The notes under the pieces were generated by a model. It was given only the letters and a program-made list of their open reading frames with translations. It ran no database searches and was not told the DNA's origin. The translations under genes and the position numbers were made by a program. A DNA stretch of 64,000 bases. Origin: Phreatobacter sp964587395 (GTDB lineage: Bacteria > Pseudomonadota > Alphaproteobacteria > Rhizobiales > Phreatobacteraceae). This document shows, in pieces, positions 16,535 to 24,377 of the stretch. Each line of letters opens with the position of its first letter. Positions within the stretch are counted from its first letter, which is position 1. Location: contig CAZPMD010000010.1 in NCBI GenBank assembly GCA_964587395.1, positions 3,510 to 67,509 on the forward strand, given 5' to 3'.

Positions 16535-16564
16535 CTTTTATTTAACCAATGAGTTAAGTAAAGG
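16535..16564. promoter_or_regulatory. 30-bp inverted repeat upstream of VOC gene
   Basis: Two 12-bp arms (16535-16546 and 16553-16564) match as inverted repeats at 10 of 12 positions around the spacer CAATGA, with core TTAAC-N6-GTTAA. It abuts the VOC start (16529), so a bound repressor would block its promoter or ribosome site. Confidence 0.55.
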
Positions 16565-16657
16565 ATCATGCCCTGTCCATCAACGCCGCCCCGCCCTTGC
16601 GACCCCTTGCCGCCGCCCCCGTCCCGCTCTACCTCGGCGACAGTCCCGGAGAACCCC

Positions 16658-17431
16658 ATGTCCTCGCAGCCGACCACCGTCACCGCCGCCATCCTCGTCA
16701 TCGGCGACGAGATTCTCTCCGGGCGCACCAAGGACAAGAACATCGGCTACATCGCCGAATACTGCACGGCCATCGGCATCGACGTGAAGGAGGTGCGCGT
16801 CGTCCCGGACGAGGAGGAGGAGATCATCCCCGCCCTCAACACGCTGCGCGGCAAGTATGGCTACGTCTTCACCACCGGCGGCATCGGCCCGACCCATGAC
16901 GACATCACCGCCGACTGCGTCGCCAAGGCCTTCGGCGTCTCCATCGACGTCGACCCGCGCGCCCGCGCCATGCTGCTGGAGCGCATTCCCGAGAAGGACC
17001 TCAATGAGGCCCGCCTGCGCATGGCCCGCATCCCCGCCGGCGCCGAGCTCATCGAGAACCCGGTCTCCAAGGCGCCGGGATTCATGATCGGCAACGTCAT
17101 CACCATGGCCGGCGTGCCCTCGGTCATGCAGGCGATGATGGACGTCGTCTCGTCGCGGCTGAAGACCGGCACGAAGATGATGCAGGTCTCCATCGAGGCG
17201 CCGGGCCTGCGCGAGGGCGACATCGGCACGCCCTATGCGGCGATCGCCAAGGCCCATCCCGGCGTCATCATGGGCTCCTATCCGATGATGCAGGACGGCA
17301 AGTTCTGGACGCGCCTGGTGCTACGGGCCAAGGACGCCGCGCTGCTGGAGACAGCCGAGGCGGCCGTCGTCGCCATGGTCGAGCAGTACAAGCGGCCGGA
17401 CGCCGCCATCTCCGTCACGCGCGGGGGATGA
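16658..17431 (+). CDS. Molybdopterin-binding (CinA N-terminal type) protein
   Basis: A 257-aa protein with the MoaB/MogA-type molybdopterin-binding fold of the CinA/competence-damage-inducible family. It has AILVIGDEILSGRTKDKN at the start, then VFTTGGIGPTHDDITADCVA and NVITMAGVPSVMQAMM. The C-terminal nicotinamide-nucleotide amidase domain of full CinA is absent, as in many alphaproteobacteria. The ATG at 16658 follows GGAG with seven bases. It is divergent from the VOC gene. Family members act in molybdenum cofactor or NAD-derivative metabolism; which one applies here is open. Confidence 0.87.
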   Translation: MSSQPTTVTAAILVIGDEILSGRTKDKNIGYIAEYCTAIGIDVKEVRVVPDEEEEIIPALNTLRGKYGYVFTTGGIGPTHDDITADCVAKAFGVSIDVDPRARAMLLERIPEKDLNEARLRMARIPAGAELIENPVSKAPGFMIGNVITMAGVPSVMQAMMDVVSSRLKTGTKMMQVSIEAPGLREGDIGTPYAAIAKAHPGVIMGSYPMMQDGKFWTRLVLRAKDAALLETAEAAVVAMVEQYKRPDAAISVTRGG

Positions 17432-17512
17432 TGCCCTCCGCCGGAAAGCGTTGCCGGGTCGCAACAAGTTGACGCCGATCGGCCACCGGATTGTCCGGAT
17501 CGGGTGGTTGAA

Positions 17513-17526
17513 TTGATCCATATCAA
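17513..17526. promoter_or_regulatory. FNR/FixK box (perfect TTGAT-N4-ATCAA)
   Basis: TTGATCCATATCAA is an exact match to the FNR/Anr/FixK consensus. It lies 126 bp upstream of the ompW start, with no other gene in between. With an activator centred at -41.5 the transcript would begin near 17561. No strong -10 hexamer is visible there. Confidence 0.72.
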
Positions 17527-17651
17527 AGGCGACGCGCCACAGCCGGTGCCTTTGTTGCCTCAGGTGCTGCGGCGACTTCGGCCGAGTCCCCCGCCCCCAG
17601 GGACTGGCCTTTCAACCCCGCAGACCTTTCGCATCCTGATGGGGCTGATCC

Positions 17652-18401
17652 ATGAATAACCTCCTCCGCGGCGCCGCTCTCGGCACGCTTCTCCTCGCGT
17701 CTCCTGTTCTCGCCGCCGATCTCGGCGCGCCACGCGCCAGCTTCGAGAGCGTGGTCGCCGCGCCGGCGTTCAACCCCTGGCAGATCCGCCTGCGCGCTCT
17801 CGCCGTCGTTCCCTCGGGCAGCGGCGCGGTGACCACCCTCAACGGCGCGGCCGTGGCCCCGATCTCCAACCTCAACATCTCCAACTCGATCGTTCCCGAG
17901 CTGGACATCACCTATTATTTCACCAAGAACATCGCGGTTGAGCTCATCCTCGGCGTCACCCCGCACAATGTCGCCCCGCGCGGCGCGCTGGCGGCGGCCC
18001 TCGGCTCGACCGGTACCATCGGCAAGACCTGGCTCCTGCCGCCGACCCTGATGCTGCAGTATCACTTCACCGACTTCGGCGCCTTCAAGCCCTATGTCGG
18101 CGCCGGCGTGAACTACACCATGTTCTTCTCGCAGTCGGCCCAGGGCGCCATGACGAACGGCGCGGCGCCCCTCAACCTCACGTACAACCGCTTCTCGGTG
18201 GCGCCCGCCGCGGGCCTCGCCCTGCAGGTCGGCTTCGACTACATGATCGACCGCCACTGGGGCGTGAACGTCGACGTCAAGAAGATCTTCCTGCGCTCGA
18301 GCTTCAGGTACACCGACACCACCGGCGTGCTGGCTGCCACCTCGGGCCGTGTCACCATCGACCCCTGGCTGATCTCCACCGGCATCACCTACCGCTTCTG
18401 A
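17652..18401 (+). CDS. ompW: OmpW family outer-membrane protein
   Basis: A 249-aa OmpW-type eight-stranded beta-barrel. The signal peptide is MNNLLRGAALGTLLLASPVLAAD. Markers are PWQIRLRALAVVP, SIVPELDITYYFTKNIAVEL, LPPTLMLQYHF, FKPYVGAGVNYTMFF and the final strand ITYRF ending in the outer-membrane Phe. OmpW forms a small channel for hydrophobic compounds. In enterobacteria it is induced under oxygen limitation by FNR, and a perfect FNR/FixK box lies upstream here. A strong terminator at 18428-18452 follows, so it is monocistronic. Confidence 0.93.
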   Translation: MNNLLRGAALGTLLLASPVLAADLGAPRASFESVVAAPAFNPWQIRLRALAVVPSGSGAVTTLNGAAVAPISNLNISNSIVPELDITYYFTKNIAVELILGVTPHNVAPRGALAAALGSTGTIGKTWLLPPTLMLQYHFTDFGAFKPYVGAGVNYTMFFSQSAQGAMTNGAAPLNLTYNRFSVAPAAGLALQVGFDYMIDRHWGVNVDVKKIFLRSSFRYTDTTGVLAATSGRVTIDPWLISTGITYRF

Positions 18402-18427
18402 TCGCTTCACCGCATCGGACAGCGATG

Positions 18428-18452
18428 AGAGGGCCCTCGCGGGCCCTCTTTT
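18428..18452 (+). terminator. Rho-independent terminator after ompW
   Basis: Nine-base arms AGAGGGCCC and GGGCCCTCT around the loop TCGC, running into TTTT. It begins 27 bp after the ompW stop. Confidence 0.88.
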
Positions 18453-18565
18453 CGTTTCGGAGGACGATGCGAGAATCCTGCGGAAAAGCCCGCCACCCCC
18501 GATGTCCCGCGGCCGCGCGGACCGCTAGTGTCGCCGCCCTGTCGATGTCTCTCGTGGAGCGCCCC

Positions 18566-19060
18566 ATGGCGACGCCCAATCCGGAAAAGGCCTTCCCCGT
18601 CTCCTGGGACCAGTTCCACCGCGACGCACGCGCGCTCGCCTGGCGCATCAGCGGCGCAGGACCCTTCCGCGCCATCGTCTGCATCACCCGCGGCGGCCTG
18701 GTGCCGGCCGCGATCGTCACCCGCGAACTCGGTATCCGGATGATCGAGACGGTGTGCATCGCCAGCTACCACGACTATCAGAGTCAGGGGCAGTTGAAGG
18801 TCATCAAGACCGTGGCCGAGCACCTGCTCGCCGACGGCGGCGAAGGGATCCTGGTGGTCGACGACCTCGTCGACACCGGCAAGACCGCCAAGGTCGTGCG
18901 CGAGATGCTGCCGAAGGCCCATATCGCCACCGTCTACGCCAAGCCCCAAGGCCGGCCGATGGTCGACACCTTCGTCACCGAAGTGTCGCAGGATACCTGG
19001 ATCTATTTCCCCTGGGACATGGGCTACACCTTCCAGCCGCCAATCCGCGACGCCGGCTGA
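18566..19060 (+). CDS. gpt: Xanthine phosphoribosyltransferase
   Basis: A 164-aa type I phosphoribosyltransferase. The PRPP loop ILVVDDLVDTGKTAK is textbook. VCITRGGLVPAAIVTRELGIR and the C-terminal YFPWDMGYTF match Gpt, which converts xanthine and guanine to XMP and GMP. The ATG at 18566 follows GGAG; upstream in-frame ATGs lie in the terminator region. Length is close to that of E. coli Gpt. It stands alone after the ompW terminator and converges on a small leftward gene. Confidence 0.92.
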   Translation: MATPNPEKAFPVSWDQFHRDARALAWRISGAGPFRAIVCITRGGLVPAAIVTRELGIRMIETVCIASYHDYQSQGQLKVIKTVAEHLLADGGEGILVVDDLVDTGKTAKVVREMLPKAHIATVYAKPQGRPMVDTFVTEVSQDTWIYFPWDMGYTFQPPIRDAG

Positions 19061-19066
19061 GGTGCC

Positions 19067-19240
19067 TCATCGCCGGCCGAACACGGCGATGCGCATCGAA
19101 TCGGTTCCCAGGCTTTCGTCGATCATCATGCCGGCGCGGCGGCCCTCGGGGCCGAGCACGCCGAGGATGAGCGGCGGGTTCATGAGCACCAGCAGGCTCA
19201 TGAAGAAGAAGACGATCTTGGCAGGAGAGAGCTGCACCAC
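19067..19240 (-). CDS. 57-aa small membrane protein
   Basis: Small gene starting at GTG 19240 (a second GTG is the next codon), with GGAGG six bases upstream. The protein begins VVQLSPAKIVFFFMSLLVLM, with one transmembrane segment at about residues 8-30 (through NPPLILGVLG). A polar tail follows (PEGRRAGMMIDESLGTDSMR) that ends AVFGRR. The excellent ribosome site, single TM and tight 6-bp convergence with gpt argue for a real gene. A CtrA-like site lies about 120 bp upstream. No function can be assigned. Confidence 0.6.
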   Translation of the reverse strand: MVQLSPAKIVFFFMSLLVLMNPPLILGVLGPEGRRAGMMIDESLGTDSMRIAVFGRR

Positions 19241-19359
19241 GGTCGGCCTCCTCGGCGACGTTGGCCCCTCCTCGCGATCCCCGGGCGGAGACTAGCCGCC
19301 AGCCTTGAACGCGGCGTTCACGGGAAGGATCGAAATGGTCAACGAACTGTTCTCCTGCC

Positions 19360-19375
19360 GTTAGGTGATGCTTAA
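19360..19375. promoter_or_regulatory. CtrA-like box (TTAA-N7-CTAAC on minus strand)
   Basis: Read on the minus strand this is TTAAGCATCACCTAAC, one mismatch from TTAA-N7-TTAAC. It lies between tRNA-Leu and the leftward 57-aa gene. Confidence 0.35.
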
Positions 19376-19409
19376 GACCTGTGGCTGCCGTTGGGTAACA
19401 ATGCCGCGG

Positions 19410-19494
19410 TGGTGCCCCCTGCCGGACTCGAACCGGCATGCCCGAAGGCGAGGGATTTTAAGTCCCTTATGGCTACCAGTTTCATCAAGGGGGC
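19410..19494 (-). tRNA. tRNA-Leu (UAA)
   Basis: Leftward tRNA of 85 nt. The acceptor stem GCCCCCT (5' end at 19494) pairs with AGGGGGC, followed by discriminator A and an encoded CCA (19412-19410). The anticodon stem AGGGA/TCCCT holds loop CTTAAAA, giving anticodon TAA. A long class II variable arm (CGCCTTCGGGCA) and the T-loop GGTTCGAGTCC confirm leucine. Confidence 0.95.
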
Positions 19495-19505
19495 CCGGTG
19501 CCAAG

Positions 19506-19534
19506 CTCTAGCGGCTTCGCACCGGGATTGGCAA
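19506..19534 (-). promoter_or_regulatory. Possible sigma-70 promoter of tRNA-Leu
   Basis: On the minus strand TTGCCA (19534-19529) and CTAGAG (19511-19506) are separated by 17 bp and end about 12 bp before the tRNA 5' end. The -35 is good and the -10 weak. Confidence 0.35.
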
Positions 19535-19539
19535 TGTGC

Positions 19540-20703
19540 CTAGCGGCCGACCGGCTCGGCCGTGCGGATGCTGGCGGGCGAGGCCGGCATCGTGAGCGTC
19601 GCGATCTCCCTGAGCGTGCCGTTCTCGAAGGCGAAGACCTGGATGTCGTCGCCGACCATGTTCTGGACGAGCAGCCGTCGGCTGTCTGCAGACCAGGCTG
19701 CGCCCTGAGACCACTGGCCGATAGGCGCCTCGGCGATTCGTGCAAGCTCGGTGCCCCGTACCTCGTAGACGACGACCTTGCCGCGCGCCGCGAAGAAGGG
19801 CGAGTTGGGCGCCTTGTTCGAGCCGTCCATGACCACCACCGCCACGTGACGGCCATCGGGCGCCATCTTGATCCCCTCGGGCGTCTGGCCAACGGTCACC
19901 GTGTTCACCACCCGCGGCGGCTGCGCCTTCACGTCGATCAGGCTGATGGTGTCGGCATCGCCCCCGCCGAGGCCGATATTGGCGACCACCGCCACGTCAC
20001 CGCGGGTAGAGACGTCGAGCCCATATGGACGCAGGCCCGCATTGAGGTCTCGCCGCGTGTAGGTGACCGTCGTCCCCTCGATGGCCAGCACCGAGATCTT
20101 GTGGTCGTTGTCGCGGGTAACGAGCGCCGTGCGCCCGTCGGGCGTGAAGGCGACGTGGCTCGGCCCCGACGTCGGCTCGCCGAGCGCGATCTTCGGACCC
20201 ACCGTCACCGTCCGGCCGGCAATGGTCAGCACCGAGACCGTACCCTCGGCGCGGTTGGCGACGATGGCGAACGTGCCCGATGGGTGAATGGACAGGCCGG
20301 CTGCCCCCTGCCCGACCTCCAGCGTCGCGATCACCGCCGGAGGATTCGCCTTCAGGTCGATGACCGAGACGCGATTGTCGGGAATGGTGCGACGGGGATT
20401 GGCGGGGTCCAGCTTCATCGCCGAGCTCACCAGGGCAAGGCTCTCGTCGGCGGTGACCGCTACCGAGACGGGCGGGCCGACGACGCTCGCCGGAGCCGGG
20501 ATCGTCGCGCGCACCCGCGGCGTGCCGGAGGCGAAGTCGATGATCGACACGGAATCGGGTCGCGGCTGCTCGACGACCGTCGCCACGCCGTTGACGAGAC
20601 GCATCTTTCCGTCGTTCGCCGAAACAGCGATCTGCGCACCCGCCTCGGGCGCAGACAGACACAAGCAAACCAGCAGCGCCGGCGTGTGGTGACGGACCTT
20701 CAT
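19540..20703 (-). CDS. Exported YVTN-type beta-propeller protein
   Basis: A 387-aa protein with signal peptide (LLVCLCLSAPEAGAQ) and about seven repeated blades. The recurring pattern is (S/V)SV(I/L)D followed by IHPSGTFAIVANR, FTPDGRTALVTRD, VSTRGDVAVVANI, MAPDGRHVAVVVMD and WSADSRRLLVQ. This is the YVTN/lactonase-like propeller fold, found in periplasmic proteins that bind ligands or partners. No catalytic motif is clear. It is divergent from the DUF3617 gene across a 220-bp region with conspicuous inverted repeats. The propeller fold is firm; the role is unknown. Confidence 0.82.
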   Translation of the reverse strand: MKVRHHTPALLVCLCLSAPEAGAQIAVSANDGKMRLVNGVATVVEQPRPDSVSIIDFASGTPRVRATIPAPASVVGPPVSVAVTADESLALVSSAMKLDPANPRRTIPDNRVSVIDLKANPPAVIATLEVGQGAAGLSIHPSGTFAIVANRAEGTVSVLTIAGRTVTVGPKIALGEPTSGPSHVAFTPDGRTALVTRDNDHKISVLAIEGTTVTYTRRDLNAGLRPYGLDVSTRGDVAVVANIGLGGGDADTISLIDVKAQPPRVVNTVTVGQTPEGIKMAPDGRHVAVVVMDGSNKAPNSPFFAARGKVVVYEVRGTELARIAEAPIGQWSQGAAWSADSRRLLVQNMVGDDIQVFAFENGTLREIATLTMPASPASIRTAEPVGR

Positions 20704-20762
20704 GGCGTTTCTCTCCCTGAGCCTGTTGCGGCGTGCTTGTTCGGCAGGAACAGCCTAGCAAC

Positions 20763-20851
20763 GATCCGTCACCGGGCCATCCGCAACCGCCCGGATCAGT
20801 GACAGCCACGGAGCCGCCGATCCCGTACCGACCGTGGCTGATCCGTCACTG
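20763..20851. repeat. Inverted and direct repeats in divergent promoter region
   Basis: CAGCCACGG (20803-20811) and CCGTGGCTG (20832-20840) form a perfect 9-bp inverted repeat. GATCCGTCAC occurs at 20763-20772 and again at 20841 less one base, with the related GGATCAGTGAC at 20793-20803. These lie between the divergent propeller and DUF3617 genes and may be operator sites or a hairpin. Confidence 0.45.
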
Positions 20852-20923
20852 TCGCAGCGTCACCCATGCCCTATGTATAGAGGCGGTGGAGTGGTTCGCC
20901 ATCTGGTTCGTCCGGGAGACGTC

Positions 20924-21472
20924 ATGCGCCTTGCCCTGGTCCTTGCTGCTGTTGTGTCGGGTGCCGTCCCGGCTCTGGCGCAATCTCAGGCGGTCGAGCT
21001 GCCCATGCGCCGGCCTGGCTACTGGGAAATCCGCATGATGACCGGCGGCGGCCCCGGCGGGCAGGAGTTCACCGTGCAGACCTGCACCGACGCCGCCACC
21101 GAACGGCAGATGGTGCAGTACGGTTTCGGCCAGTTCGGCCAGACGTGCCAGCGCTACGACATCCGCCGCGACGGCGAGGACTATGTCATCGAGACCGATT
21201 GCCTGGCCGGCCAGACCCGCACGACGGCGCGCTCGGTCATCTCCGGCGACCTCAGGGCCACCTATTCGCTGAGGGTCGAGGGGACGATCCAGACCATCGG
21301 CCAGTCGGAGTTCCAGCAGACCCTGACGACCCAGGAGGGCCGCTTCGTCTCGGCGCGCTGCGGCGGAGGCCTCGTGCCCGGCGACATCCTGCTGCCGGGC
21401 GGCCAGCGCCTGAACATCCGCCAGCTTGCCGGCACCGGCGACCAGGCGCAGACGCCGCCGCGCCGGCGCTGA
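20924..21472 (+). CDS. DUF3617 family periplasmic protein
   Basis: A 182-aa exported protein (signal peptide MRLALVLAAVVSGAVPALAQ). The mature N-terminus ELPMRRPGYWEIRMM matches the DUF3617 opening (PGLWE-type). Cysteines occur in QTCTDAA, QTCQRYD, ETDCLAG and SARCGGG, which suggests two disulfides. The C-terminus is basic (TPPRRR). The start at 20924 follows GGGAG; upstream in-frame ATGs lack ribosome sites. It converges on the FAD monooxygenase gene with 3 bp between stops. Family function unknown. Confidence 0.82.
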   Translation: MRLALVLAAVVSGAVPALAQSQAVELPMRRPGYWEIRMMTGGGPGGQEFTVQTCTDAATERQMVQYGFGQFGQTCQRYDIRRDGEDYVIETDCLAGQTRTTARSVISGDLRATYSLRVEGTIQTIGQSEFQQTLTTQEGRFVSARCGGGLVPGDILLPGGQRLNIRQLAGTGDQAQTPPRRR

Positions 21473-21475
21473 CCC

Positions 21476-22660
21476 TCAGGCGCGGAAGCCGTAGATCCAG
21501 TCCTGCCGGGCGATCAGCCCGCTTCCGCCGAGAAGCCGCATCGCCATGTCGCGGGCGACCGCCATGGGCCCCGCGAGGTGGTAGATCATGCCGTTGCGCC
21601 GGGCGAGGTCCTGAACGCGCGCCACCCGCCCCGCCCGCGCCCGCTCATAGGCCCGGAAGGCGCCGGCGAGGTCGTCCGGCCGGCTGGCGCAGGCGCGCGC
21701 CAGCACCGCGGCATCCTCGATGGCCATGGCACCGCCCTGGGCGGCGAAGGGCAGCATGGCATGGGCGGCATCACCGAGAAGGGTCACGGCACCCTCACCC
21801 CGCCCGTACCAGGTGGACCGGTCGGCGAGCGACCAGCACTGCCAGTCGGCGACGCGCCCGATGAGGTCGCGCGGCAGCATCGACCACCCGGCGAGGCGGC
21901 GGTGCAGATAGGCGAGATCGCCCGGCGCCCGCCAGCCCTCGACGGGCTGCGGCTCGCCGAGCAGCACGACGACGTTGAAGTCGGTGCCACCGCGCAGGGG
22001 ATAGTGGACGAGATGGGCGTCCGGACCGAGCCAGAGCCCGACCCTCTCGCCCCGCAGCGCCGCCGGCACCGCGGCCATGGGCAGAGTGGCGCGCCAGGCG
22101 ACGCGCTGGCGGAAGACGGGCATCTCGCCCTCTCCGAGCGCCGCCCTCACGGTCGAGCGGATACCGTCGGCGCCGATGACGGCCGAGGCGGTCGACGAGG
22201 GTCGGTCGCCGCCACGCACGACGACGAACCCCGCGCCGCCTTCGGCCGGCAGCACCGCCTCCACCGCTGCGCCCGTCTCGATTCGGATGGCCGGATCGGC
22301 CTCAGCCGCCGCAGCAAGCGCAGCAAGGAGGTCGGCACGGTGGATCACCCACCATGGCGCGCCGTATCGGCTGGCCATCGCCTCGCCGAGTTCCGCCGCG
22401 ACGAGGAGCGACCCGGACGGCCCCGAGCGGACATCCATGCCGCCGGGGGCAACGACGGAGGGGACAAGCGCTGCCTTGAGGCCGAGGTCGATGAGGATCC
22501 GGCTGGCATTGGGAGAAAGCTGGATACCGGCGCCGACCTCCTCCAGCGCGTCGGCACGCTCGAAGACGTCGACGGAGAAACCGGCCCGGACGAGGCACAG
22601 CGCCGCGGTGAGCCCGCCGATGCCGGCTCCGGCGATGGCGAGGCGCGGGCGTCCGGACAT
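21476..22660 (-). CDS. FAD-dependent aromatic monooxygenase (salicylate hydroxylase-like)
   Basis: A 394-aa class A flavoprotein monooxygenase. It has the Rossmann GAGIGGLTAALCL (GxGxxG, about residues 10-22), the DG motif in VIGADGIRSTVRAAL, and the GD motif LLGDAAHAMLPFAAQGGAMAIEDA. The IQLSPNASRIL segment is typical of salicylate and 6-hydroxynicotinate hydroxylase relatives. It would use NAD(P)H and oxygen to hydroxylate an aromatic acid; the substrate is unknown. It is followed in the same direction by none, and preceded 9 bp upstream by the zinc-finger gene, with which it may be co-transcribed. Confidence 0.88.
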   Translation of the reverse strand: MSGRPRLAIAGAGIGGLTAALCLVRAGFSVDVFERADALEEVGAGIQLSPNASRILIDLGLKAALVPSVVAPGGMDVRSGPSGSLLVAAELGEAMASRYGAPWWVIHRADLLAALAAAAEADPAIRIETGAAVEAVLPAEGGAGFVVVRGGDRPSSTASAVIGADGIRSTVRAALGEGEMPVFRQRVAWRATLPMAAVPAALRGERVGLWLGPDAHLVHYPLRGGTDFNVVVLLGEPQPVEGWRAPGDLAYLHRRLAGWSMLPRDLIGRVADWQCWSLADRSTWYGRGEGAVTLLGDAAHAMLPFAAQGGAMAIEDAAVLARACASRPDDLAGAFRAYERARAGRVARVQDLARRNGMIYHLAGPMAVARDMAMRLLGGSGLIARQDWIYGFRA

Positions 22661-22669
22661 CGTCCGGGA

Positions 22670-22918
22670 TCAGGCGTCGGCCAGGGTCTTCACATAGGCG
22701 CCGGCCGGTCGGGTCTCGTCGGCGTGCAGCGTCGCGTCGAACTTGTACAGCGTCGAGCAGTAGGGGCAGATGATCTCGGCATCGCTCCCCATGTCGAGGA
22801 AGACGTGGGGATGGTCGAACGGCGCACGCGCGCCCATGCACTGGAATTCCTTGACGCCGATGTGGATGACGGCGACGCCGTCGTCATTGGCGAAATGGGG
22901 CACGATGTGATCGGCCAT
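22670..22918 (-). CDS. Zinc-finger domain protein (zf-CHCC, NDUFS6-like)
   Basis: An 82-aa protein with the CHCC zinc site of the NDUFS6-like family: Cys in EFQCMG, His in FDHPHVFLDMG and the pair ICPYCSTLYKF. This domain occurs as an accessory subunit of complex I in mitochondria and as a short stand-alone protein in alphaproteobacteria. Length and motif spacing are standard. It lies just upstream of the FAD monooxygenase gene. Confidence 0.88.
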   Translation of the reverse strand: MADHIVPHFANDDGVAVIHIGVKEFQCMGARAPFDHPHVFLDMGSDAEIICPYCSTLYKFDATLHADETRPAGAYVKTLADA

Positions 22919-22993
22919 GGCATGTCCTCGTCAAACGTGGGCGGACCATAGTGCCCGCAACGACGCAAGTGAAGCGGTCATTCGCGGCGGGCG

Positions 22994-23623
22994 TCAGGAG
23001 GTCAGCCAGCCGAAGCTCACCATCACCGCCGCCACCAGCGCCGCCACCAGGGCGAGGACCAGCACGGTGGCGAGAATGCCGATGGCATGGCCGAGCGCGA
23101 CGAGGATGCCGTCCTCCTCCAGCAGGCCCACCGACAGGAACACCAGAGCCACGCCGGGCGGAAAATTGCCGATCCAGGACAGCGGCAGGGCGAGAATCAC
23201 GCCGAGCAGCACGAACATCGCGCCAAGCAGGCGGTGCATCACGCCGCGCGCCATGAAGGTCCAGCGAGGCCTGGCGACGCGCTCCAGCCGGGCGATCCAT
23301 CCGATCGTCCGGCCGATCATGGCGGAGAGCTGCTCGCGCGGCAGCGTCCGGTCGGCGATGGCGGCAGGCAGCCAGGGTTCGTGCCGGCCGACGAGCATCT
23401 GGACGCCGACGATGGCGATGACCACGCCCGAGACCGTCGAGACGCCGGGAATCATCGGGATGATGTTGGGGAGGGCAAAGATCAGCACGAGCAGGCCGAA
23501 GGCCCGGTCTCCGAGAAGCCCGGTCAGTTGGCCCAGCGAGATCCGATCCCCCTCGCCGACCGTCTTGAGCGTGAGAAAGACCTCCGAGGTCCTCGGTGCA
23601 GGCTGTTCGATGGATGCGTCCAC
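22994..23623 (-). CDS. ExoD family exopolysaccharide-related membrane protein
   Basis: A 209-aa integral membrane protein of the ExoD family. The motif ISLGQLTGLLGDRAFGLLVLIFALPNIIPMIPGVS is the family core (about 28-62), followed by RHEPWLP and several TM helices at the C-terminus. I chose GTG 23623 because GGAGA lies seven bases before it, and longer frames overlap the preceding gene. It is the second of two tandem ExoD paralogues. ExoD affects exopolysaccharide and alkaline tolerance in rhizobia, but its mechanism is unknown. Confidence 0.85.
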   Translation of the reverse strand: MDASIEQPAPRTSEVFLTLKTVGEGDRISLGQLTGLLGDRAFGLLVLIFALPNIIPMIPGVSTVSGVVIAIVGVQMLVGRHEPWLPAAIADRTLPREQLSAMIGRTIGWIARLERVARPRWTFMARGVMHRLLGAMFVLLGVILALPLSWIGNFPPGVALVFLSVGLLEEDGILVALGHAIGILATVLVLALVAALVAAVMVSFGWLTS

Positions 23624-23654
23624 GGGCTGTCTCCGGGGCGGCTTGTAGCCCGCC

Positions 23655-24275
23655 TCAGAACAGGACGGCAAGCGCACCCTGGATCACCGTGTAGCCGATT
23701 CCCGCACCCACGGCGGCGGCAATGGCCGCCAGCAGGAAGCCGGCGGTGACGAGGACGCCGTCGCGTTCTGTCAGGCCAAGGCCAAGGACGCAGAGCGCCA
23801 GTCCCTGCGGCATGGAGCCGATCCACGGGATCGGCACGATGATGAGCAGCACGGCCAGGACCAGCACCGCCAGCCCCACCACCCGGCGCGCGGCCGGTCC
23901 GGCGGCGAGCGCGAAGCGCGGCCGTGTCACCGTCTCGATCCGCCTGAGCAGCGGCAGGGTTCGGTTGACCACGGCGGTGAGCCGCTCGCGGGGAAGCTTG
24001 GCGCCGGCGATGCGCGGCGGCAGCCAGGGAACGTCGCGCCCCCCCACGATCTGCAGCGCCAGAAGCACGAGCACGATGCCGGTGAGGATCGGCAGGCCGG
24101 GAATGGGCAGAAGGTTCGGCAGGCCGAAGAGCACCAGCGACAGGCCGAAGGCACGGCTGCGCAACGACGCCAGAAGGTCACCGACCGTCAGAGTCCCCAA
24201 CACCTCGGAATGGCTCGACGCCTGGGCTGACATCAGCGAGGCGATGATCTGCGACGTCTTTTCAGGCGGGGACAC
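23655..24275 (-). CDS. ExoD family exopolysaccharide-related membrane protein
   Basis: A 206-aa ExoD-type membrane protein with the same layout as its downstream neighbour: TVGDLLASLRSRAFGLSLVL, FGLPNLLPIPGLPILTG, GGRDVPWLPPRIAGAKLPRE and four C-terminal hydrophobic segments. The start is GTG 24275. The two copies share the ordered motifs but differ widely elsewhere, so the duplication is old. They are 31 bp apart and likely co-transcribed; a heteromer is possible. Confidence 0.85.
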   Translation of the reverse strand: MSPPEKTSQIIASLMSAQASSHSEVLGTLTVGDLLASLRSRAFGLSLVLFGLPNLLPIPGLPILTGIVLVLLALQIVGGRDVPWLPPRIAGAKLPRERLTAVVNRTLPLLRRIETVTRPRFALAAGPAARRVVGLAVLVLAVLLIIVPIPWIGSMPQGLALCVLGLGLTERDGVLVTAGFLLAAIAAAVGAGIGYTVIQGALAVLF

Positions 24276-24377
24276 GTGCGGTTCCGGCAGGCGATGGGGC
24301 TCAGACCATACGTCGCCCGACGAGGTTCCGCCACTGGAGCCTTGCGCCCGACCCGCCCTTGCGACAATTCGTGCCAG

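Noticed and set aside
16658..17431. Full-length CinA (nicotinamide-nucleotide amidase)
   Set aside because: Only the N-terminal molybdopterin-binding domain is present; the C-terminal amidase domain is missing.
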